This document shows positions 35,474 to 43,512 of a stretch of 64,000 bases of DNA, in pieces. Positions within the stretch are counted from its first letter, which is position 1, and every line of letters begins with the position of its first letter. Below the pieces are notes generated by a model. That model did no database searches and was not told the DNA's origin. It worked only from the letters and a program-made list of their open reading frames with translations. Where the stretch lies: NCBI RefSeq assembly GCF_021502655.1, contig NZ_JAKFFT010000008.1, forward strand, positions 496,001 through 560,000, read 5' to 3'. Source of the DNA: Dyadobacter sp. CY347 (GTDB taxonomy: Bacteria; Bacteroidota; Bacteroidia; Cytophagales; Spirosomataceae). The position numbers and the translations under genes are program-made.

Positions 35474-35845
35474 ATGCAACTGTATTATAAAGAAGAATCA
35501 TATCAGATCATTGGCAAATGCATGGAAGTGCACAATGAATTGGGACATGGTTTTCTGGAAATTGTCTATAAGGATGCGCTGGAAATTCTTTTTACGCAGG
35601 CTGACATTTATTTTGAACGAGAGAAAGAATATCCCGTTTATTTTAGAGGTATTCTGCTTAAACATAAGTTTTGGGCGGATTTCGTGGTTTTTGATTCTAT
35701 TATTCTTGAAGTGAAATGTGTAACAGTTCTTACTGATGAACACATAGCTCAGACTATTAACTATTTGAAAGTTTCTGGAAACAAACTTGGGCTACTGGTT
35801 AATTTTGCCAGGGGTAAGTTAGAATATAAGCGGTTGGTGCTTTGA
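35474..35845 (+). CDS. GxxExxY protein
   Basis: 123 residues. Family motif GFLEIVY (GxxExxY) near residues 31-37, then YPVYFRGILLKHKFWADFVVF and ILEVKCV, which give a PD-(D/E)XK-like acidic D...ExK set. Function unknown, possibly nuclease-like. A long nested hairpin follows the stop codon. Confidence 0.85.
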   Translation: MQLYYKEESYQIIGKCMEVHNELGHGFLEIVYKDALEILFTQADIYFEREKEYPVYFRGILLKHKFWADFVVFDSIILEVKCVTVLTDEHIAQTINYLKVSGNKLGLLVNFARGKLEYKRLVL

Positions 35846-35849
35846 AGTT

Positions 35850-35909
35850 ATGCCACGGATGCACCAATGTTCACTAATTCATTCGTGGACATTGGTGTAT
35901 TAGTGGCAT
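35850..35909. repeat. Long nested inverted repeat after the GxxExxY gene
   Basis: Arms ATGCCAC/GTGGCAT (35850-35856 and 35903-35909) enclose a second stem CACCAATGT/ACATTGGTG that continues through a T-G wobble into CAC/GTG, around a 10-nt loop. There is no T-run after it, so it is not a standard terminator. Sequences of this type near GxxExxY genes look like a dispersed intergenic repeat in memory. Confidence 0.6.
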
Positions 35910-35930
35910 TAAAAACTTTAAACCAAAAAA

Positions 35931-36824
35931 ATGCTAAAATATCTCAGTCTCCTATCCCTACTATTCATTTCCCTCACCTCGCAAGCCCAAAAAGCCGCTG
36001 ACAAGGAAGAATGGCAATCATTGTTCAATGGCAAAGACCTGACGGGCTGGGACATTAAGATTGCGGGGCATAAGGTGAATGATAATTACAAAAACACCTT
36101 CATTGTTGAGGACAACATGATCCGGGTGAATTATAAGGAATACGATAATTTTACGACGGAATACGGGCATATGTATTACAATAAGCCCTTCTCACATTAT
36201 AAAATCAGGTTGCAATATCGCTTTACCGGCAACCAGGTGCCAGGCGGGGCTTCGTGGAATGTGAGGAACAGCGGCATCATGCTTCATTCGCAGTCTGCTG
36301 CGAGCTTGGGCCTGGACCAGGACTTCCCGATTTCTCTCGAAATGCAATACTTAGGTGGACTAAATGCTGGCGAACGCGCAACCGGTAACCTTTGTACACC
36401 GGGCACCATTGTTGAGATTAATGGCAAAGTGGATGAGGCACATTGCATCAATTCTAGTTCAAAAACCTATAACGGAGACCAATGGGTCACGGCTGAGGCG
36501 ATTGTTTTGGGCGACTCCATTGTCTACCATATGATCGAAGGCGACACAGTGCTTGTGTTTACAAATCCGAAGATTGGTGGCGGTTATGTTGGTAAAAATC
36601 ATACATTTAAAGACGGAAAAGTCGGCAGTGAAGCGGAGTGGGTCCGAAAAGACAACACACCACTCGGAAGCGGCTACATCGCACTTCAGGCCGAAAGCCA
36701 CCCGATTGATTTCAGAAACATTCAATTGCTCAATTTAAAGGGTTGTATGGATCCGAAAGCGTCTAATTATAAGTCGTATTATCAGTATGCTGATAACAGC
36801 ACTTGCACGTTTAATAAGAAGTAG
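35931..36824 (+). CDS. Exported DUF1080 / 3-keto-disaccharide hydrolase-like protein
   Basis: 297 residues. Signal peptide LLSLLFISLTSQAQ (cleavage near residue 20), then the DUF1080 concanavalin-like domain starting EWQSLFNGKDLTGWDIK. It includes SGIMLHSQ and ISLEMQYLG; the domain ends PIDFRNIQLLNLKG. The C-terminal CMDPKASNYKSYYQYADNS-C unit resembles short Cys-bounded repeats seen in secreted Bacteroidota proteins. Members bind or cleave sugars; exact activity unknown. Confidence 0.86.
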   Translation: MLKYLSLLSLLFISLTSQAQKAADKEEWQSLFNGKDLTGWDIKIAGHKVNDNYKNTFIVEDNMIRVNYKEYDNFTTEYGHMYYNKPFSHYKIRLQYRFTGNQVPGGASWNVRNSGIMLHSQSAASLGLDQDFPISLEMQYLGGLNAGERATGNLCTPGTIVEINGKVDEAHCINSSSKTYNGDQWVTAEAIVLGDSIVYHMIEGDTVLVFTNPKIGGGYVGKNHTFKDGKVGSEAEWVRKDNTPLGSGYIALQAESHPIDFRNIQLLNLKGCMDPKASNYKSYYQYADNSTCTFNKK

Positions 36825-36867
36825 CCAGCGGTGACGCGTTTGCTCCGTCACGCCAGATAGTTTTGAT

Positions 36868-36875
36868 TATATTTG
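36868..36875 (+). promoter_or_regulatory. -7 box TATATTTG before the second phyH gene
   Basis: Perfect TAnnTTTG match 32 bp before the ATG at 36908; it excludes the in-frame start at 36863, which lies upstream of it. Confidence 0.5.
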
Positions 36876-36907
36876 GTAACATCATATTTTCTTTAACCCA
36901 TTACAAC

Positions 36908-37915
36908 ATGAGCATTGTTCAGCGCGTCATACGCAAGGCCGAATCTCTTAAAGACCATTATTTCCCTTTAAAAGAATTTGACTCTTCTACGCTCCCCTGG
37001 ATTGACAAGCCTGGTGCCAACATTGCCGACTATCTGGCAAAACATCCGCCTCGAAACAAAGTGCCATACAACATGGCTGAAAAGCTCGAAAACTGGGAAC
37101 AAAAAGGTTACGCCGTTCTCGAGAATGTTATCCCGGAAGAAATGATCGATAAATTCTGGGGCGATTTTCAGGAGCTGGTGCAAAATCCGGATAAATATGA
37201 CCTTTCTGTCCGCATTGATCTGGATGAATTCAAGCCAAATCAGGAACGTAACATTAAAGAATTTCCCAAAGAAGCATTGTTGGGCAAATATGTGAAGATC
37301 AACGACTTCCATAATTCCTCGGTGGCCGGGAAAAAGCTGATGACGCATCCTTCCATTGTTTCATTTCTGGAAGCGATTTTTAATCAAAAAGTCGTGGTCA
37401 TGCAAAGTCTGGTGTTCATGTATGGAAGCCAGCAACCTACGCACCAGGATTTTCCCTGGGTAACAGCCAAGATTCCAAGTCATCTGGCCGCAGCGTGGAT
37501 CGCTTTGGAAGACATTAAGATTGATTCAGGCCCGCTTTATTACTACATTGGCTCACATAAAATGCCAAAATTTGACTTTGGAAGTGGTATTTTGTTCAAA
37601 AAAGACTCAACCAAATCACCGCTCGAATTTGCTCAGTATCTCGACAAAACGTGCACAGAACATCAATATCCAAAAGAAACATTGCTCATTAAGAAAGGCG
37701 ATGTGCTGATCTGGCACGCGGCGCTCGCGCATGGCGGATCAATGATCACCAATCCGGACCAAACCAGAAAATCGTTCGTTTGCCACTATTCTACTGAACA
37801 AGCATTGCCTTATCACCGGAATTTTGTGACCCAGGAGCCTGTCAAACAAGAGTATAATGGTGTTTACATTTACAATAACCCTGTTTTCCCCCAATCTGAG
37901 GATGTGTTGAAATAA
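36908..37915 (+). CDS. Phytanoyl-CoA dioxygenase (PhyH) family protein
   Basis: 335 residues from the ATG at 36908 (MSIVQRVIRKAESLKDH). The HxD of the iron site is in PTHQDFPWVTAKI near residue 180 and the distal His in WHAALAHGGSMI near residue 270. It is larger than the PhyH protein at 27283 and not closely similar. The N-terminal basic helical extension is unusual. It precedes gldG but is separated from it by a terminator-like hairpin. Confidence 0.86.
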   Translation: MSIVQRVIRKAESLKDHYFPLKEFDSSTLPWIDKPGANIADYLAKHPPRNKVPYNMAEKLENWEQKGYAVLENVIPEEMIDKFWGDFQELVQNPDKYDLSVRIDLDEFKPNQERNIKEFPKEALLGKYVKINDFHNSSVAGKKLMTHPSIVSFLEAIFNQKVVVMQSLVFMYGSQQPTHQDFPWVTAKIPSHLAAAWIALEDIKIDSGPLYYYIGSHKMPKFDFGSGILFKKDSTKSPLEFAQYLDKTCTEHQYPKETLLIKKGDVLIWHAALAHGGSMITNPDQTRKSFVCHYSTEQALPYHRNFVTQEPVKQEYNGVYIYNNPVFPQSEDVLK

Positions 37916-37944
37916 TTAATAACCAATTCATTTTTGGTTTTTTA

Positions 37945-37952
37945 TATTTTTG
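37945..37952 (+). promoter_or_regulatory. -7 box TATTTTTG at the edge of a terminator hairpin
   Basis: Perfect TAnnTTTG match whose last base touches the left arm of the hairpin at 37953. Transcription would start inside that arm. It is the only consensus-like box before gldG. Confidence 0.4.
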
Positions 37953-37997
37953 CAAAAAATGGACGTTTATACTGGACACAGCATCGTCCATTTTTTG
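37953..37997. terminator. Terminator-like hairpin between phyH and gldG
   Basis: 13-bp perfect stem CAAAAAATGGACG/CGTCCATTTTTTG with a 19-nt loop and T-run on the right. It would stop transcripts coming from the phyH gene and ends only 21 bp before the gldG ATG. Confidence 0.7.
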
Positions 37998-38018
37998 TTT
38001 CTAATCCAATCTCCCTGA

Positions 38019-39671
38019 ATGAAAAATACAGCACTCCGGTTTGTCTTGATTGTAGGTTTGCTCGCCGGAGTAAACTTTTTAGCTTCACAATTCTTCTTTC
38101 GGTGGGATCTTACAGCGGATAAGCGTTACAGCATTTCGGATGCTACAAAGCAGCTTTTAGGTGAGTTGGATAAAGACATTATTGTCAATGTTTACTTAAA
38201 TGGCGATCTGCCCGCTGGTTTCGAACGGTTGGAAAGCGCGACGCGGGAAACATTAGAGGAATTTAAAACCTACTCAAACGGTCATCTGATCGTCAACTAC
38301 TCGGACCCTTCCGAGGCAACCCGTGAAGAGCAAAGGCAAAAGCAATATTTAAATTTGGTCGACAGAGGGTTAACACCCACAAATGTCTTTGCACATGAAG
38401 ATGGTAAGCGGACAGAAAAGATCATTTTCCCTGGCGTTATCGTTCAGGCGGACACATTATCCGTGCCGGTACAGCTCTTGAAAGGAAATAAATCCAGCTC
38501 TCCCGAAGAGCAGCTCAACCAGTCTTATGAAGGCGTAGAATTCGAAATTGCATCCGCAATCAGGCTGTTAGGCAATCAGGAACATAAAAAAGTGGGGCTC
38601 GTTGTGAGCCATACCAAAATCTCGCCGGCGAGACTGAGCGATTTAATCGCGACCATTCAGCAGAGCTACGACGTGTTCCTGGACATGAATAACCCCGAGT
38701 CTTATGAAGGACTGGACGCATTGCTTGTGCTGAAACCCGACAGCGCTTTTTCGGACGATGAAAAATATAAGCTAGACCAATACATTGTGGGAGGAGGTAA
38801 AGCACTTTTCTTCATTGATGGCGCGCGGGTGGACAGCGTTAGTCTGGATGGAAATTATGCCCAGCCACAGGATCTTAACCTGAATGATCTGTTTTTCAAA
38901 TGGGGTGCGCGTGTTAACACGAACCTTGTTAAGGATTTGAAGTGTGCAGAAATCCTGTTGAATGTTGGTAATATGGGTGATAAACCCGAGATCCGGCCAA
39001 TGCCCTGGCGTTTTTTCCCGTTGCTTAATAATTTTGGTCAGCATACAATCACGAGGAACCTTAATGCTGTTTATACCAGATTTTTAAGTTCTATTGACAC
39101 GGTTGGCGGCGCTCCGGAGATTAATAAAATTCCATTGCTGATGACTTCCGGTTACACGCAGGTGGTTAATGCGCCTGCGCTGGTTGGTTATAATGAAGCG
39201 AGAAAAGATCCGGATCCAGCAACTTACAATAATGGTGAAAAATTGGCGGGCGTGCTCTTGGAAGGATCGTTCACTTCTCTTTTTGCTAACAGGATTTTGC
39301 CGGGAGATCCGCGTGCTGCAAAATTTAAATCCAAAGGAAATCCGGCGAAAGTAATCATATGTTCGGACGGCGATCTGATCGTGAATAATTATGATTATAA
39401 AAGGAATGCGCCGCTTCCGCTCGGCTACGACCGCGTAACAAAACAGACATTCGGAAACAAGGACTTCGTGATGCACGCCCTCGATTACATGACAGATGCC
39501 AACGGATTGATCAAAGCCCGCAACAAACAGATCGATATCCGGGCATTGGACAAAATCCAGATCCAGGAAAGCAAGAAATTCTGGCAGGCACTTAATTTAC
39601 TGCTGCCAATCGCTTTGATCGGCATTTTCGGAGCATTACGTTATTATTTCCGGCTTCGAAAATTCAGTTGA
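38019..39671 (+). CDS. gldG: GldG, gliding-motility ABC transporter auxiliary component
   Basis: 550 residues. N-terminal membrane helix (FVLIVGLLAGVNFLASQFFF), then RWDLTADKRYSISDATKQLL, the GldG/ABC-2-associated signature, a large periplasmic domain and a C-terminal membrane helix (LLLPIALIGIFGALRYYF). GldG normally works with GldF and ATPase GldA. gldF is normally directly upstream but is not present here; a PhyH gene occupies that place. Confidence 0.88.
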   Translation: MKNTALRFVLIVGLLAGVNFLASQFFFRWDLTADKRYSISDATKQLLGELDKDIIVNVYLNGDLPAGFERLESATRETLEEFKTYSNGHLIVNYSDPSEATREEQRQKQYLNLVDRGLTPTNVFAHEDGKRTEKIIFPGVIVQADTLSVPVQLLKGNKSSSPEEQLNQSYEGVEFEIASAIRLLGNQEHKKVGLVVSHTKISPARLSDLIATIQQSYDVFLDMNNPESYEGLDALLVLKPDSAFSDDEKYKLDQYIVGGGKALFFIDGARVDSVSLDGNYAQPQDLNLNDLFFKWGARVNTNLVKDLKCAEILLNVGNMGDKPEIRPMPWRFFPLLNNFGQHTITRNLNAVYTRFLSSIDTVGGAPEINKIPLLMTSGYTQVVNAPALVGYNEARKDPDPATYNNGEKLAGVLLEGSFTSLFANRILPGDPRAAKFKSKGNPAKVIICSDGDLIVNNYDYKRNAPLPLGYDRVTKQTFGNKDFVMHALDYMTDANGLIKARNKQIDIRALDKIQIQESKKFWQALNLLLPIALIGIFGALRYYFRLRKFS

Positions 39672-39699
39672 TAGAGGCTGCTTCGTCGGTTATTTTTCA

Positions 39700-39707
39700 T
39701 ACTTTTG
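39700..39707 (+). promoter_or_regulatory. dnaN -7 box TACTTTTG
   Basis: Perfect TAnnTTTG match 71 bp before the dnaN ATG. Confidence 0.5.
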
Positions 39708-39778
39708 TCCCCTACAAAACAGATTTTCGAAATCTGTGATTCTATAAATTTATCATCTAAACACTTACGTCACGAATT

Positions 39779-40903
39779 ATGAAGTTTGTCGTTTCGTCAT
39801 CAGTTCTATTAAAACAGCTGTCTGCTATAAACGGTGTCGTTTCAACGAACCCAATTGTGCCTATTCTCGAAAACTTCCTTTTATCACTGGAAGGAAATAC
39901 ATTAACGGTGACGGCCTCCGACCTTCAAACGGTGATGATTACTGAAATTGAAGTGGAATCGTCCGAAAAAGGAGCCATCGCCATTCCTGCAAAATTATTG
40001 CTGGACACGCTGCGCGGGCTGCCTGAACAACCGATTACATTGCAGGTAAACAGCGAAACATTTGGAACGGAAATCATTTCTGACAATGGTCGCTATAAGC
40101 TGTCAGGCGAAAATCCGATTGATTTCCCGAAAACACCAGCCGTTAATCGCGGTCAATCCGTAGACTTTTCTTCGTCGTCCTTAGGCGCAGCCATTGCAAA
40201 TACATTATTTGCAACAAGCACAGACGATCTACGTCCTGCTATGACGGGTGTTTTTGTTCAAATGGGAACTGAAAACGCAACTTTCGTGGCAACAGACGGT
40301 CACAGGTTGGTAAGATATCGCCGCACAGACATTAAGTCGGAAGTGGACACGTCGATGATCATTCAGCGCAAAGCATTGAACTTGTTAAAATCATGTCTTC
40401 CGTCTGAGGATCTGCCGGTTAAAGCTGAATTTACTTCCAGCAATGCATTTTTCAGCTTTGGAAATATCCGTATGATCTGCCGTCTGATCGACGAGCGGTT
40501 CCCAGATTATGAAAATGCAATTCCTACCAATAATCAAAATACGCTTACGATTAACAGAATGGAAATCCTTAGCTCGCTAAGACGTATTTCCATTTATTCC
40601 AACAGAACAACGCACCAGGTTCGCCTGAAAATGTCGTTAAACGACCTCGTTATCTCTGCGGAAGATTTAGACTATTCTAATGAAGCAAACGAGCGCTTAA
40701 TGTGCGAATACAATGGCGACGACATGGAAATCGGCTTCAATGCTAAGTTCCTGATCGAAGTGTTAGGTAACCTTTCAAGCAAAACAATCACATTCGAATT
40801 ATCCGCTCCAAACCGCGCAGGTCTGATCATCCCGGTTGATCAGGAAGAGAATGAAGATATTCTGATGTTGGTGATGCCGGTGATGTTGAATACTTACGTG
40901 TAG
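39779..40903 (+). CDS. dnaN: DNA polymerase III sliding clamp (beta)
   Basis: 374-residue homodimeric ring clamp holding replicative polymerase on DNA. Seen: MKFVVSSSVLLKQLSAI, three clamp domains, ATDGHRLVRYR near residue 175, and the C-terminal VDQEENEDILMLVMPVML, the family's P-M ending. dnaA is not adjacent and no DnaA-box cluster is visible, so this is not evidently the origin. Confidence 0.96.
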   Translation: MKFVVSSSVLLKQLSAINGVVSTNPIVPILENFLLSLEGNTLTVTASDLQTVMITEIEVESSEKGAIAIPAKLLLDTLRGLPEQPITLQVNSETFGTEIISDNGRYKLSGENPIDFPKTPAVNRGQSVDFSSSSLGAAIANTLFATSTDDLRPAMTGVFVQMGTENATFVATDGHRLVRYRRTDIKSEVDTSMIIQRKALNLLKSCLPSEDLPVKAEFTSSNAFFSFGNIRMICRLIDERFPDYENAIPTNNQNTLTINRMEILSSLRRISIYSNRTTHQVRLKMSLNDLVISAEDLDYSNEANERLMCEYNGDDMEIGFNAKFLIEVLGNLSSKTITFELSAPNRAGLIIPVDQEENEDILMLVMPVMLNTYV

Positions 40904-40991
40904 ACTAGATTTCCCCCAACGCTTTGAGGGATTGAATAATAAGATATGCGCAATGCAAAGTCCCATTAGGGATTTAGGGGTTTAAATACCC

Positions 40992-41035
40992 AAACGAAAC
41001 ATCCGGCTAGGTTAGCCGGATGTTTCGTTTTTACC
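40992..41035 (+). terminator. dnaN terminator
   Basis: 18-bp perfect stem (40992-41009 with 41013-41030) with a 3-nt loop, rich in CCGG, followed by Ts. Confidence 0.9.
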
Positions 41036-41070
41036 CTCTCAATCAGCTCTTTAAGTTAATTTAACATCTT

Positions 41071-41145
41071 ACTACGAAAAAAATCGTAGTTAAGCCTTGC
41101 ATGTACGATTTTTTTCGTAGACATTTGATACGAAGATTATCGTAT
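41071..41145. promoter_or_regulatory. Three BlaI-type operator dyads
   Basis: O1 41071-41090 is ACTACGA-N6-TCGTAGT; O2 41103-41120 has TACGA-N6-TCGTA; O3 41128-41145 has ATACGA-N6-TCGTAT. All share TACGA-N6-TCGTA and precede blaI by 13 to 87 bp, centres 31 and 25 bp apart. This matches a dimeric winged-helix repressor acting on its own promoter. The shared motif is seen; assignment to BlaI rests on position. Confidence 0.8.
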
Positions 41146-41157
41146 AACATTCTCGCC

Positions 41158-41532
41158 ATGTATATTAAGCCAACCGATTCCGAACTGGAAATTTTAAATT
41201 ACTTATGGCAAGCCGGGCCGAGTACGGTTCGTGCTGTTCATGATGCTTTGTCTGCAACCAAAGATGTAGGTTATACAACCACATTGAAGCTGATGCAAAT
41301 CATGCATGACAAAGGACTTTTATATCGTACAGAGCAGGGACGATCACATATTTATGTGGCGTTACTTGGAAAAGAGGAGACACAGCAAAACTTGTTGGGT
41401 AAATTAGTGGAGACTGCTTTTCAAGGATCAGCGGCGCAAGTGGTAATGCAAGCGCTGGGGAATCACTCGACTTCGAAAGAAGAATTAGATGAAATACGTG
41501 CGTTATTAAACAACCTCGAAAACAATCGTTAG
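41158..41532 (+). CDS. blaI: BlaI/MecI-family transcriptional repressor
   Basis: 124 residues from the ATG at 41158 (MYIKPTDSELEILNYLW). The winged helix spans residues 5-70 with WQAGPSTVRAVHDAL and the recognition region GYTTTLKLMQIMHDKGLL; the C-terminal half dimerises. Repressors of this family are cleaved when the BlaR1 protease senses a signal. The earlier in-frame start at 41101 would run through operators O2 and O3 and is rejected. It is 2 bp ahead of blaR1. Confidence 0.94.
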   Translation: MYIKPTDSELEILNYLWQAGPSTVRAVHDALSATKDVGYTTTLKLMQIMHDKGLLYRTEQGRSHIYVALLGKEETQQNLLGKLVETAFQGSAAQVVMQALGNHSTSKEELDEIRALLNNLENNR

Positions 41533-41534
41533 CC

Positions 41535-43451
41535 ATGAAACTTATCCAAAACCTTCTTTCTGACGCAGCCATTACTTGCTTTGGATGGACATTGATCCAT
41601 TCGATTTGGCAAGGGGCATTCATCTTGTTCATCGCTTTCGCAGCTTTTTACCTGCTTCGTCGTAAATCTGCCAATTTGAAATACATTGCCGGCGTCGGTT
41701 TTATGTCGGCCCAGGTTTTCGTATCCGTACTTACATTTATTTATTATTATTTTAAAGCAACCTCAGCGCCATTAGCGGGTGCAGCAACTTTTGCAAAATC
41801 TGCTGGAATTATGCATTTGGCCAGTTCAACCGTAAGCTTCGCAACCAACTACAAACTTCCCCTTTCCTTTAAGGTGCAACTATGGTTGTCTGCTCATTTG
41901 AACGAGCTTGTCGTTTGCTGGCTTATCGGCGCGGCATTTCTTCTTTTGCGATTTGCGGGCGGTTGGATTTTCACAGAAAGATTGCGCGCCAAAGCTAACA
42001 TTGTAATGGACAGGGAATGGCGGGCACGTTTCGGTGTAATTACTGCTAAGATGAACATTACACAATCCGTTGAATTTCGGGAGACGGCAAAAATTGTCAC
42101 GCCCATGGTCATCGGCGCTTTCAGTCCGGTTGTATTAATTCCGATCGGGTTGCTATCCGGGTTTTCAACTGCACAAGTCGAGGCGATTTTAGCACATGAA
42201 CTGGCGCATATCAGACGTAATGATTATCTGATCAATATGTTGCAATCATTCGTGGAAGTTGTTTTCTTCTTCCATCCTGCCATCTGGTGGCTATCGGACC
42301 GCATCCGTGCTGAGCGTGAACATTGCTGCGACGACATTGCGCTGGCTGTTTGCGGAGATAAAATGTCACTGGCGCATGCACTCGTAAAAGTGGCTGAATG
42401 GCAGGCAACGCCTCGTATGGCAATGGCTTTTGCTTCAAAAAAACCATTGCTATTACAAAGAGTGCAGCGGGTGCTCGGACTTCAAACCAAACCTTCGAGG
42501 ACATTCGGAAACTTCCCGATCATGCTCGTTGCTTTGAGTTTGGTGATTGGCGTTTCCATGTATGCTGTTGCCCAAAAAAGCGAAAAGGAAAAGGCGAAGA
42601 AATCGGTACAGCATGCTGCGAAGAAAAAGCAGTCGACACATAAATTTAAATCAAGCGGCCAATCGATCTCAGAAGCAAGCGACATCGACGCTGATGTTGA
42701 ACTGGCCGAAATCGGAATCCCGGACATCGACATGGCAGAATTTGAAATCCCGGAATTTGAAATCCCTGATATCGATCTCGCTGGTATGGCGGATGTTCCA
42801 TTTATGAACGACTCGACGCAGAAGAAAATGAACGAGATCCATCGCAAGTTGCAAGCGCTTCAAGCTGAGATGGAGCCATATAATCAGCGCATTGAAGAAA
42901 TCAATCTGGAAATGGAAAAATACCGTTTTGATGTTGAGCGTGTGGAGAGAAATATGGAAAAACTCGAATGGAAGAAGGAAGGCGCAATGGAACTGCGCGA
43001 AGATCTGATGGAAAAAAGATCGTCTCTTCTGGAAAGGTCCCGGTCTGACGACGCCAAAACAAATGAATCGGAGCTGGAAAAGCAACTGAATGATTTTGAG
43101 CAGCAAATCAAAGTGCAGGAACAAGCCATCTCAGATTTGAATGCACAAATCGCCTCCACAAGAAAAGAAACATTAAAAGCCGAAGAGCCTATCCGTAATC
43201 TTGAAAAAGAGGTTGAAGGACTTCGCGAAAAAATGGAGTCTATCAGTGAGAAAATGGGCATTGAATCACTTGGTCTTGCTAGATATGAAGCCAGATCCAT
43301 TCCAAAAGTAAGGGTTGTCCAAGGCGCGCGTCCGGCGAAAACGACCACAATCCGCCGCGGACAAGCACCACCGCTACCACCGCCTGCTCCTGCTTCTGCC
43401 AAGCCGGCAAAAGCCCCTGCGGCACCGAAACCTCCCATTCCAAACAAATAG
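41535..43451 (+). CDS. blaR1: BlaR1-like M56 metallopeptidase with coiled-coil tail
   Basis: 638 residues. Several N-terminal membrane helices, then the zinc site HEXXH as LAHELAHIRRNDY near residue 222, and ERAEHCCDD-type downstream segment (RAEREHCCDDIALAVCG). A helix near 330 crosses the membrane. Instead of a penicillin-binding sensor, the C-terminal half has repeats of EFEIP and IPDIDLA near 400-420, then a long coiled coil (about 430-580) and a Pro/Ala-rich end (PPLPPPAPASAKPAKAPAAP). The signal sensed is therefore unlikely to be beta-lactam binding. Confidence 0.9.
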   Translation: MKLIQNLLSDAAITCFGWTLIHSIWQGAFILFIAFAAFYLLRRKSANLKYIAGVGFMSAQVFVSVLTFIYYYFKATSAPLAGAATFAKSAGIMHLASSTVSFATNYKLPLSFKVQLWLSAHLNELVVCWLIGAAFLLLRFAGGWIFTERLRAKANIVMDREWRARFGVITAKMNITQSVEFRETAKIVTPMVIGAFSPVVLIPIGLLSGFSTAQVEAILAHELAHIRRNDYLINMLQSFVEVVFFFHPAIWWLSDRIRAEREHCCDDIALAVCGDKMSLAHALVKVAEWQATPRMAMAFASKKPLLLQRVQRVLGLQTKPSRTFGNFPIMLVALSLVIGVSMYAVAQKSEKEKAKKSVQHAAKKKQSTHKFKSSGQSISEASDIDADVELAEIGIPDIDMAEFEIPEFEIPDIDLAGMADVPFMNDSTQKKMNEIHRKLQALQAEMEPYNQRIEEINLEMEKYRFDVERVERNMEKLEWKKEGAMELREDLMEKRSSLLERSRSDDAKTNESELEKQLNDFEQQIKVQEQAISDLNAQIASTRKETLKAEEPIRNLEKEVEGLREKMESISEKMGIESLGLARYEARSIPKVRVVQGARPAKTTTIRRGQAPPLPPPAPASAKPAKAPAAPKPPIPNK

Positions 43452-43501
43452 GTCAAAAATAAAGCGGACAATGTGATCATTGTCCGCTTTATTTTTGACC
43501 T
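43450..43501. terminator. Very long bidirectional terminator between blaR1 and the reductase
   Basis: 24-bp perfect arms (43450-43473 and 43478-43501) with a 4-nt loop; the left arm begins in the stop codon of blaR1. A/T-rich outer ends give U-runs in both directions between convergent genes. Confidence 0.9.
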
Positions 43502-43512
43502 GCTATTCTATA

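Noticed and set aside
35850..35909. Hairpin as a CRISPR repeat or IS end
   Set aside because: It is a single copy in the window with no spacer-repeat periodicity and no transposase nearby.
39779..41070. Replication origin next to dnaN
   Set aside because: No dnaA gene and no cluster of DnaA boxes were seen; dnaN is often apart from the origin in this phylum.
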